Assembly (NCBI GenBank): GCA_902778205.1
Contig: CACYWX010000253.1
Span: forward strand, 1-5,311
Direction of reading: 5' to 3'
Origin: an uncultured Ruminococcus sp.
Lineage (GTDB): Bacteria > Bacillota > Clostridia > Oscillospirales > CAG-272
DNA: 5,311 bases
The translations under genes and the position numbers were made by a program. Below are positions 1 to 5,311 of this stretch, piece by piece. The notes below the pieces were generated by a model. That model was not told the DNA's origin. It searched no databases and worked only from the letters and a program-made list of their open reading frames with translations. Numbering within the stretch: the stretch's first letter is position 1; each line of letters begins with the position of its first letter.

Positions 1-390
1 CACGGCGCGCCGGAGATCGGGGGACCGCGGGATAAGCTTTGGACGGCGGCGGCCAATCTCGCGCAGGAATACCTCGACGGACACGGTTTTGAGATTCACG
101 GCATCCTTGCACAAATCGACGGCGAGGGGTACAATAGAGACGCGGGGGAGAGGTGGTTTCTGGAATCCGTCACCGTCAGCGCGGCGTATGCGCTCATGCA
201 CCGCTGCGGGCTCGATCCGAAGGAAGCCATTGAAGAAGAGGACTTCCGTCCCCTGTTTGAATACTTCTCCCCCGAAACAGCCGCCGTCGTCGGAACGGCA
301 GTCAGCCAGATCGACCGGGAAGTCCTGCGGGAGATCGAAATCACCATACGGAACCATGAACGCGCAAAGCAGAGAGCAAACGAAATCGAG
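1..390 (+). other. N-terminal region of the giant protein (C-terminal side of the ArdC-like part)
   Basis: Residues 1-130 form a mostly helical segment containing WFLESVTVSAAYALMHRCGL, DFRPLFEYFSPETAAVVGTA and IDREVLREIEITI. In relatives this block follows the ArdC-like N-terminal domain and carries the equivalent 'SVAYMLLTRCGL ... F..F.TP..V..LG.A.S.I....LREI' pattern (from memory). The ArdC-type catalytic part itself is not in the window. Its function is unknown. Confidence 0.7.
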
Positions 391-3300
391 GCAGAAGAAA
401 GGAGCCCGAGCGATGATCGAGTACAAGCAGAACGGGGAGTATCAGATCCCGGACGTGACCCTGAACGAAACGAAGCCTATCGGGAGGTACGGGAGGATGC
501 GGAAGCAGTTCCTGAAGGAGAACCGTCCGATCCTGTACAGCCGGATGCTGTTGTCGGAGACCCTGTATCCGCATCTGCTGGAGACGGAAGAGGCGATGGA
601 GCGGAGGATGGAAGAGCTGATCCCGAAGCTGGCGGAGACAGCGGGCGCGACGGAAGCGCTGAAAGCGGCAGACCCGATGAAGTGGGTGGGACTGATGAAC
701 AACTGCAAGGCGCAGGCGGAGGAAATCCTCCTTTCGGAGCTGGTGTACAGTTAAGCCTGTTCCCCACCGAGGCGGAGCAGATTCGGAATATCGACGAGGC
801 GGAGAGCCGGGACGACCGGCCCTTCGCTTTTTCAATTCCGGACGCCGTGATCGACGATTTTCTGCGGTACGGAAGCAATTCCGATCACGCCCGGGAGCTG
901 ACCGCCGCGGAGTTCATGAAGGAAAAACCGATGGAGGATCATGTATCTTCCCTTCGGAGGATGTATCACGGCGGTTACGGCCTGAATACGGACGGCGGAA
1001 AGTTTACGGCATGGTATGCCGAAGAAGGTCTCCGGTTCGCGCAGGGAATTTCCGCGGAATACCGCCCGGACGCCAGAATCCTCACCTGGACGGAGGCGGC
1101 GGAGAGGATCGAGGGAATGCTCACGGCAGGGACATTCGCCTCGAACGTGGAGCTTGAAGAAGCGCTGGGAACGGAGCGGCGGCAGATTGGGGAAGCGGTC
1201 TGGTTCCTGCGGCAGGACCTCAGCGAGGATGCGCGGGATCGTTATCTGCCCTCCCTTGCGGATATGGAGCGGTATCCGGTAGATACGGGACGGGACAGAA
1301 TTGCGGACCGCATCGCCGAGCCGGAGTTTCGTTCCCGTTTTGAGGAGGACCTCCGGGCGTTCATCACGGACTATGCGGAAAACCGGGATCTGCTCCGGTT
1401 CCGCTATCACCGTCCGGATGAACTGCTGGCCCACATGGAGGAACTGGATCTTCCCATGCGCTCCTTCTCTTCCGCTCTGCCTGAACTGCCGCCCGCGTCC
1501 GCGTTCATCACCGAGGATGAAATCGACCGGACGCTCGGCGCGGGAAGCAGTTATGAAGGGGCAAGAGGACGGATCGCGGCCTACTTCGCCGAAGAACACA
1601 CGAGCCGGGAGAAGATCGCGTTTCTGAAAAAAGAATACGGGGAAGGCGGCAGGTCGCACGCTCTGTCCCTGAGCAGCGGCAGTATGGAGGATTACGACAG
1701 CCGGGGAATCCGCCTGCGGAAACAGGACTGCGTGGACGTGGAACTGTCGTGGGCAAACGTCGTCAAGCGCATCGACCGGCTGATCGGGCAGGGGCGGTAC
1801 GCCGTCCCACCGGAAACGGAACAAAACCGGAACGGGAGAACTCCGGAGGAAGAAGAACCCGCGGAGCCGGAGAACGATGCGGAAATGGGGGTAACTACCC
1901 CTGTTTCTGAACCTCAGAATGCGTCTGAACCGGACTGGATCTCCGGCTACAATTCCCTCAAGGAACGCTATCCCGAAGAACTGGTATTGTATCAGGTCGG
2001 GGACTTTTACGAATTGTTCGGCGAGGATGCCCGGAGAGCGGCGGAGCTTCTGGATCTCAGCGTGACGCCGCGGGAGATTCCCGGAGCCGGGCGGGTTGAG
2101 ATGTGCGCGTTTCCCGCCTTTCAGCTCGATGACCGGCTGGAGACGATCCGGGACACGGAAGACGCGGTGGTGTCCTCCATCGGCCGGAACGGAGAGCGGG
2201 AGGTCCGCCGCCTGCTGTCCTTCGTACATGAGGCGGAGTACGGCGCGGACGAGCAGAGTGCATTCCCCGGAAACGACGCCGAGCCGGAAAACATCGGGAT
2301 CTACCTCGGAGAGCGGGACAACACGCTCTTTTTCTATGCTCCCGTCAACTTCGGTGTCAACACGGACTTCGGAGACGCGCCGAAGCTCCGGGACGATCAG
2401 AGGATGGTGGTCGCCTCCCCGGTCTGCTATCACAACGCGCAGTTCATGGCAAGCAACCGCATCTCCTTTTTGAAAATCGGAAGGGATATAGCGGAAGAAC
2501 GCCTGACCGGAAAGACCCCGGATGAACAGCTTGCGGCCATGCTGGAAGCGTCGGAGTTCTGGACCCCGCAGGGCAATGCCTACCGGATCGGGGATGGGAT
2601 CCACGTCGATACTGCAAGCCGGGATGGGGCGCAGTTCCGCATCGAAACCGTGGATGAGGATCATATATACTACACTTTCCCCCACGCGGAATACACATCA
2701 CCCTTCGGCATGAGCCGGGAACGGTTTGAACAGTCCCTTGACAGCGGCCTCTTTACCGTAATCCGAGACGAACCCGCGCCGGAACGCGAAGAAGAGCTGG
2801 AACAGAGGCCAGGGCCGGAAGCGGTCGCAGAAGAACCGGAAGTAACGGCGGAACCGCCCGAAGAGCCGCTCAAGGAGCCGGATGAAACAGAACTCGTGCG
2901 GGAAGGTTCAGAAACCGGGGTAACTACCCCCGAAACTGAAACGAACTTTCCGGAGGTACGGATACCCGCGGAACCGGCGTCCGGTACAGAAACCGGGGTA
3001 ACTACCCATGATTCCGGCGTCCGCGTTTACTCTGGGGACGCGGACCTCACCGATTATGAGCGGGAACTCGGCCTGCACTCCATCGTGATCGACTTCACGG
3101 GCGGGAACCGGGAGCCGGTCATCGAACCGACGCCGACCCTGCCGCCGCCCGAAAACTTCCGCATCACGGACGAGCACCTCGGCGAAGGCGGGCCGAAGAC
3201 GAAATTCCGTATGAACATGAACGCGATCCATACCCTGAAAACCATCGAAGCGGAGGACCGGAACGCGACGCCGGAGGAACAGGAAACCTTGTCCCGCTAC

Positions 3301-5311
3301 GTCGGCTGGGGCGGGATCCCGGAGGCGTTCGATCCGGGACGGGAGGAATGGAGCGACGAATATACCGAACTGAAAGCGGCCTTGACGCCGGAAGAGTATG
3401 AGGCGGCGCGGGGATCGACGCTGAACGCCCATTACACGACGCCCACCGTGATCTCCGCGATCTATGAGGCGGTCGGAAACATGGGCTTCACGTCCGGGAA
3501 CATCCTCGAACCGGCAGCGGGCATAGGCAACTTTTTCGGGATGCTCCCCGAGGGGATGCGGGACTCGAAGCTCTACGGCGTGGAGCTGGACAGTCTTTCG
3601 GGACGCATCGCACAGAAGCTCTATCCTGCGGCGGACATTACAGTCGCAGGGTTTGAGACGACGGACAGACGGGACTTTTTTGATTTGGCAGTCGGAAACG
3701 TCCCGTTCGGAAACTACAAGGTCAACGACAAGCCGTACAACAAGCTGAATTTCAGCATTCACAACTACTTCTTCGCAAAAGCCATCGATCAGGTGCGTCC
3801 GGGCGGCGTGATCGCCTTTGTGACCTCCCGCTACACGATGGACGCACAGGGGGAGGAGGCGCGGCGGTACATTGCAGAGCGGGCGGACCTGCTCGGCGCG
3901 ATCCGTCTTCCTGAGAACGCTTTTCAGGCAAACGCGAATACGACGGTGGTCACGGACATCCTGTTCCTCCAGAAACGGGATTCCCCTGCCGTCGTCATGC
4001 CGGATTGGGTGGGCCTCGGGACAAACGAGGACGGGTATGCCGTCAACCGGTATTTTCTGGACCATCCGGATATGGTGCTGGGTGTCCAGACCGAGGACAG
4101 CTCCCGCTTCGGCATGGACTACACCGTCAAGCCCCGTGAGGATGCTTCTCTGAAAGACCTTCTGCATGAAGCGGTTCAAAACATCCGGGGAACATACAAG
4201 GAAGCCGAGCTCCCCGATCTCGGGGAGGGAGAAGCCATCCGGAAAACGATCCCCGCCGATCCGGACGTCCGGAATTTCAGCTACACGCTGGTGGACGGCG
4301 AACTGTACTACCGGGAGAACAGCATCATGGTCCGCCCCGATCTGAATGCCACCGCCGAAGCCCGCGTCAAGGGCATGGTGGGTCTGCGGGACTGTGTACG
4401 GCACCTGCTGGACGAACAGCTGGACGACGCGCCGGATCCGGTCATCCGGGCCATTCAGACGGAACTGAACGAACGGTACGACGAGTTTTCCGCGAAATAC
4501 GGCCTCATCAACGATCGGGCGAACCGGCTGGCTTTTGCGGACGACAGTTCCTATTACCTTCTCTGCTCCCTCGAAATCCTGAACGAGGATCACCGGCTCA
4601 AGCAGAAAGCGGAGATCTTCACGCAGCGCACGATCCAGCCCCACCGCGCGGCGGAGCATGTGGACACAGCAGCCGAAGCCCTTGCGGTCTCCATTTCGGA
4701 AAAGGCGCGGGTGGATATGGCGTATATGACCGCTCTTTCCGGAAAGACCGAAGAAGAACTGGAAGCCGATCTCCGAGGCGCGGTCTTCCGTCTGCCGGAA
4801 CAGCCGGACGTCTTCATCACCGCCGACGAATACCTCTCCGGGAACGTTCGGCAGAAGCTGGCAGAAGCGGAGCGGGCGGCGGAGGACAATCCTCTGTTCG
4901 CGTACAACGCGGAAGCCCTGCGCGCAGCCCAGCCCCGGGACCTTGAGGCGTCGGAGATCGAAGTGCGTCTCGGCGCGACGTGGATCGAGCCGGAGACGGT
5001 CAGGGACTTCATGTTCGATCTTCTTCAGCCCGGATTCTTCGCCCGGCGCGGGATGGACGTGGAATACTCCGGGATCACCGGGGAATGGAAGATCAAAAAC
5101 AAATCTCTGGACGACAGCAGCGTGAACGCGACAGTATCATACGGAACCTCCCGGGCCAGCGCGTACCGGATTCTGGAGGATTCTCTGAACTTAAAGGACA
5201 GCCGTGTTTACGATACCATAGAGGAGGACGGCAAGGAAAAGAGGATCCTGAATAAAAAGAAAACCACCATTGCATCACAGAAGCAGGAAGCCATAAGGGA
5301 AGCATTTAAGG
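1..5311 (+). CDS. Giant conjugative-element methyltransferase/helicase protein, internal fragment (partial at both ends)
   Basis: Frame 1 is open over the entire window (1770 codons, no stop), so both ends of the gene lie outside. The translation matches, from memory of the family, the giant 'SNF2/DEAD-box helicase, N-6 DNA methylase' proteins of clostridial integrative conjugative elements. Visible order: N-terminal region with LMHRCGL (65-71); Gly/Asp-rich linker (131-249); clamp motif QLSLF (250-254); helical region with TAWYAEEG (336-343), NRDLLRFRYH (461-470), IAFLKKEYG (540-547), GIRLRKQDC (569-577) and VVKRIDRLI (587-595); MutS I-like module with GDFYELF (667-673); unassigned insert (764-921); acidic linker; methyltransferase with EPAAGIG (1170-1176) and NVPF (1233-1236); connector ending in ASQKQEAIREAF. 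In relatives an ArdC-like antirestriction domain precedes and a SNF2-type ATPase follows; neither is in view. It is a cytoplasmic DNA-processing protein; the substrate is not established. The family call is firm, the biochemical role is not. Confidence 0.93.
391..747 (+). other. Low-complexity interdomain linker of the giant protein, overprinted by tnpV
   Basis: In frame 1 residues 131-249 are dominated by Gly, Asp, Glu, Pro, Ser, Arg and Ala, with runs such as GDGRGDGAEDGRADPEAGGD, and have almost no aromatic or large hydrophobic clusters, so the segment is probably disordered. It joins the N-terminal region to the clamp motif. Its composition is what results from reading the GC-ending tnpV codons one frame off. 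Relatives, as I recall them, carry a similar linker ending in phrases like RPDE-GG-DEQ followed by LSLFPTEAEQ, so the arrangement is probably a family trait rather than a local accident. Confidence 0.8.
398..404 (+). promoter_or_regulatory. Shine-Dalgarno sequence of the nested tnpV
   Basis: AAAGGAG lies eight bases before the ATG at 413, a near-ideal site and spacing for a Firmicutes ribosome. It sits inside the codons for Glu-Glu-Arg-Ser of the giant protein. It fixes the tnpV start at 413 rather than at earlier near-cognate codons in the same frame. No separate promoter was recognised, so translation from the giant gene's transcript is the simplest reading. Confidence 0.75.
413..754 (+). 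CDS. tnpV: TnpV family transposon-encoded protein, nested out of frame inside the giant gene
   Basis: A complete 113-residue gene in the +2 frame, wholly contained in the larger gene. ATG at 413-415, TAA at 752-754, and AAAGGAG at 398-404 eight bases upstream. The protein has the TnpV pattern (Pfam TnpV, first named in Tn4451-type clostridial transposons): an N-terminal GEYQIPDVTL strand, then PIGRYGRMRKQFL, a basic helix with RPILYSRMLL, a long Glu-rich helix, EALKAADPMKWVGLMNN and a C-terminal AEEILLSELVYS. Length fits the family (about 110-130 aa). There is no signal peptide or membrane segment. By hand count about 97 of 113 codons end in G or C, whereas frame 1 has only 37 of 100 over 421-720, so frame 2 carries the normal coding signature here. 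Function of TnpV is unsettled; a small basic DNA-binding or excision accessory role has been suggested. An upstream TTG (89) start is rejected because residues before 413 are not family-like. Expression is inferred. Confidence 0.85.
   Translation: MIEYKQNGEYQIPDVTLNETKPIGRYGRMRKQFLKENRPILYSRMLLSETLYPHLLETEEAMERRMEELIPKLAETAGATEALKAADPMKWVGLMNNCKAQAEEILLSELVYS
748..762 (+). other. Predicted beta sliding clamp (DnaN) binding motif QLSLF in the giant protein
   Basis: Residues 250-254 read Gln-Leu-Ser-Leu-Phe, which exactly fits the bacterial clamp-binding consensus QL(S/D)LF. It lies at the junction of a disordered linker and the next folded region, followed by PTEAEQI, which is where such short linear motifs work. 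The family keeps this LSLFPTEAEQ stretch as I recall it. The tnpV stop codon TAA (752-754) is formed from the Leu codon TTA and the first base of the Ser codon AGC of this motif. Binding to DnaN is a prediction from the motif alone. Confidence 0.55.
784..1800 (+). other. Conserved helical region of unknown function in the giant protein
   Basis: Residues 262-600 are a long, soluble, mainly helical region found in this protein family. Landmarks: FSIPDAVIDDFLRYGSNSDHA (about 277-297), MYHGGYGLNTDGGKFTAWYAEEG (321-343, beta-hairpin-like), PSLADMERYP, NRDLLRFRYHRPDELLAHM (461-479), FITEDEIDRTLGAGS (about 502-516), then IAFLKKEYGEGGRSHALS (540-556) and GIRLRKQDC (569-577) ending in VVKRIDRLIGQGRY. 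The latter half, with KxEYG-GG-S, -GI-L and a closing V-KRI--LI helix, is a recurrent module in these giant proteins, often repeated in relatives and seen once here. No catalytic motif was recognised. Confidence 0.7.
1889..1913 (-). repeat. Palindromic repeat, copy 1 (inverted relative to copies 2 and 3)
   Basis: Core GGGGTAACTACCCC (1888-1901) is a perfect six-base inverted repeat, GGGGTA/TACCCC, around AC. A looser stem extends over 1882-1907 with 10 of 12 paired arm positions. On the minus strand this copy reads GGTTCAGAAAC, one base, GGGGTA, two bases, TACCC, matching copy 2 at 22 of 25 positions by hand alignment. It encodes Gly-Val-Thr-Thr-Pro in the acidic linker before the MutS-like module. 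Confidence 0.75.
1948..2235 (+). other. MutS domain I-like (mismatch-recognition) module within the giant protein
   Basis: Residues about 650-745 begin YNSLKERYPEELVLYQVGDF and continue YELFGEDARRAAELLDLSVT, then PGAGRVEMCAFPAFQLDDRL. This matches the fold and motif order of MutS domain I: helix, Y-P---L-(Y/F)-(Q/R)-(V/M)-GDFYE(L/M)F, then DA--AA-LLD-SLT and a later P-AG-P-H-like stretch. The Phe-X-Glu residues that contact the mismatched base in E. coli MutS (Phe36, Glu38) correspond to Phe669 (2005-2007) and Glu671 (2011-2013). The MutS clamp and ATPase domains are absent, so it is a stand-alone DNA-reading module in a larger protein. Such modules occur in relatives of this family. Mismatch binding here is inferred. 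Confidence 0.75.
2290..2763 (+). other. Unassigned insert between the MutS-like module and the acidic linker
   Basis: Residues 764-921 do not match a domain I can name. The first part (NIGIYLGERDNTLFFYAPVN to SFLKIGRDIAEE) alternates hydrophobic strands with polar turns and looks like an alpha/beta fold. The second part (YRIGDGIHVDTASRDGAQFR, IETVDEDHIYYTFP, SPFGMSRERFEQSLDSGLF) resembles the small beta-rich modules that pepper these giant proteins: strand, strand, then a helix with R--FE--L. No cysteine cluster, nucleotide-binding loop or obvious catalytic triad is visible. Confidence 0.45.
2905..2929 (+). repeat. Palindromic repeat, copy 2
   Basis: Reads GGTTCAGAAAC, C, then the perfect palindromic core GGGGTAACTACCCC (2917-2930). 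It matches copy 3 at 24 of 25 positions and the complement of copy 1 at 22 of 25. It encodes Gly-Ser-Glu-Thr-Gly-Val-Thr-Thr-Pro in the Glu/Pro-rich linker before the methyltransferase domain. Copies 2 and 3 are direct repeats with a 78-base period. Confidence 0.8.
2983..3007 (+). repeat. Palindromic repeat, copy 3
   Basis: Reads GGTACAGAAAC, C, GGGGTAACTACCC. It differs from copy 2 at one position over 25 bases. The core palindrome lacks its last C (next base is A), so the arms pair over five bases. It encodes Thr-Glu-Thr-Gly-Val-Thr-Thr in the same phase as the other two copies. Confidence 0.8.
3145..3990 (+). other. N6-adenine DNA methyltransferase domain of the giant protein
   Basis: Residues about 1050-1330 form a type I/Eco57I-like gamma-class adenine methyltransferase. 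Before the core is the family signature LSRYVGWGGIPEAF (1097-1110) and LNAHYTTPTVISAIYEAV (1141-1158), the target-approach helix typical of N6 methylases. Motif I for AdoMet binding is LEPAAGIGNFF (1169-1179), followed by the acidic YGVELD (1192-1197). Motif IV is NVPF (1233-1236), a variant of NPPY/F with Val in the second position, and the next block is PGGVIAFVTSRYTMD (1267-1281). All core motifs are present and intact, so activity is plausible. It would transfer a methyl group from AdoMet to adenine N6; the recognition sequence cannot be read from the DNA. In a conjugative element this would fit protection from host restriction. Confidence 0.85.
3991..5311 (+). other. Connector between methyltransferase and the SNF2-type helicase of the giant protein
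   Basis: Residues 1331-1770 are a conserved region specific to this family, with landmarks MVLGVQTED (1358-1366), EAELPDLGEGEAI (1401-1413), YYRENSIMVRPDLNATAEAR (1436-1455), YGLINDRANRLAFADDSSYY (1500-1519), VRLGATWI (1655-1662), YGTSRASAYRILEDSLNLKD (1714-1733) and NKKKTTIASQKQEAIREAF (1751-1769). The last block stands just before the helicase core in relatives, where a Walker A 'EVGAGKT' type loop follows within roughly a hundred residues. The window stops before that, so the ATPase is predicted rather than seen. Confidence 0.75.

Larger units (their letters stand above)
2764..3135 (+). other. Glu/Pro-rich linker of the giant protein carrying two repeat copies
   Basis: Residues 922-1045 are rich in Glu and Pro (for example EREEELEQRPGPEAVAEEPE), contain two Gly-Val-Thr-Thr phrases from repeat copies 2 and 3, and end in PTPTLPPPENF. 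The segment is probably disordered and separates the DNA-reading modules from the methyltransferase. A short structured piece, LTDYERELGLHSIVIDF (about 1016-1032), lies within it. Confidence 0.65.

Noticed and set aside
89..412. An N-terminal extension of tnpV from a TTG codon at 89
   Set aside because: The extra residues are Arg/Ser-rich shadow sequence of the giant protein's frame and do not resemble TnpV. The ATG at 413 has a good ribosome site and begins the family-like protein.
391..760. A frameshift or pseudogene break in the giant gene at the tnpV region
   Set aside because: Frame 1 stays open through the interval and resumes recognisable family sequence (LSLFPTEAEQI) in the same frame as the upstream block, so there is no lesion to explain.
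1888..1901. GGGGTAACTACCCC as a transcription terminator
   Set aside because: The stem is only six pairs with a two-base loop, there is no T-tract after it, and it sits in mid-gene in three places.
2096..2473. A 125-codon plus-strand frame overlapping the MutS-like region
   Set aside because: It is Arg/Ser/Thr-rich, has no ribosome site I can see and no family resemblance, whereas frame 1 here encodes the MutS-like module. Unlike tnpV it does not read as a known protein.
832..2685. A 617-codon open frame on the minus strand
   Set aside because: It lies wholly opposite the giant gene. GC-rich codons with G/C in third position create long stop-free antisense frames. Its translation is rich in Arg, Pro and Val, without recognisable domains, and frame 1 on the plus strand has clear family matches along the same stretch.
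2908..4659. A 583-codon open frame on the minus strand
   Set aside because: Same reason: it mirrors the methyltransferase-coding region, whose plus-strand motifs (EPAAGIG, NVPF) are unmistakable. No ribosome site or known motif supports the antisense frame.
1..5311. CRISPR arrays, tRNA or rRNA genes, insertion sequences, attachment sites
   Set aside because: No regularly spaced repeats with spacers, no cloverleaf or rRNA-like sequence, no transposase and no terminal inverted repeats were found; the window is coding throughout.

Overview
The whole 5311-base window lies inside one giant gene on the + strand. Frame 1 is open from the first base to the last (1770 complete codons, with neither a start nor a stop in the window). 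The translation reads as the very large multidomain protein of clostridial integrative/conjugative elements, usually annotated as 'DEAD/DEAH box helicase', 'SNF2 family helicase' or 'N-6 DNA methylase' (LtrC-like). The base composition is GC-rich, and the protein and the nested TnpV gene both belong to Tn4451-type and ICE-type elements. Together these suggest an element in a high-GC gut Clostridia host (Oscillospiraceae/Ruminococcaceae or similar). The host assignment is inference from family knowledge; no chromosomal flank is visible.

Layout in residues counted from the window start. Residues 1-130 are the end of the N-terminal region that normally follows an ArdC-like domain. Residues 131-249 are a Gly/Asp/Glu/Pro-rich linker. 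Residues 250-254 are a canonical sliding-clamp-binding pentapeptide, QLSLF. Residues 262-600 are a conserved helical region of unknown function typical of this family. Residues 601-645 are an acidic linker with a palindromic repeat. Residues about 650-745 are a MutS domain I-like module that keeps the Phe-Tyr-Glu mismatch-probing motif. Residues 764-921 are an unassigned insert. Residues 922-1045 are a Glu/Pro-rich linker with two more copies of the repeat. Residues about 1050-1330 are an N6-adenine methyltransferase domain with motif I (EPAAGIG) and the catalytic motif NVPF. Residues 1331-1770 are the conserved connector to the SNF2-type helicase, whose ATPase motifs should begin just past the window.

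The most unusual feature is a complete second gene, tnpV (413-754), in the +2 frame inside the linker-coding stretch of the giant gene. It has its own Shine-Dalgarno sequence, start codon, family-like protein sequence and stop codon. Over this interval the GC-rich third-position signature moves from frame 1 to frame 2, so the low-complexity linker looks like the out-of-frame reading of tnpV. The tnpV stop codon falls within the codons of the clamp-binding motif.

How the parts may work together (inference): a plasmid- or ICE-borne DNA-processing protein combining methyltransferase, helicase, mismatch-recognition-like and clamp-docking elements would suit work on newly transferred or replicating element DNA, for example modification against host restriction or strand maintenance. 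TnpV would be co-translated from the same message. Large antisense open frames over the same DNA are treated as compositional shadows.
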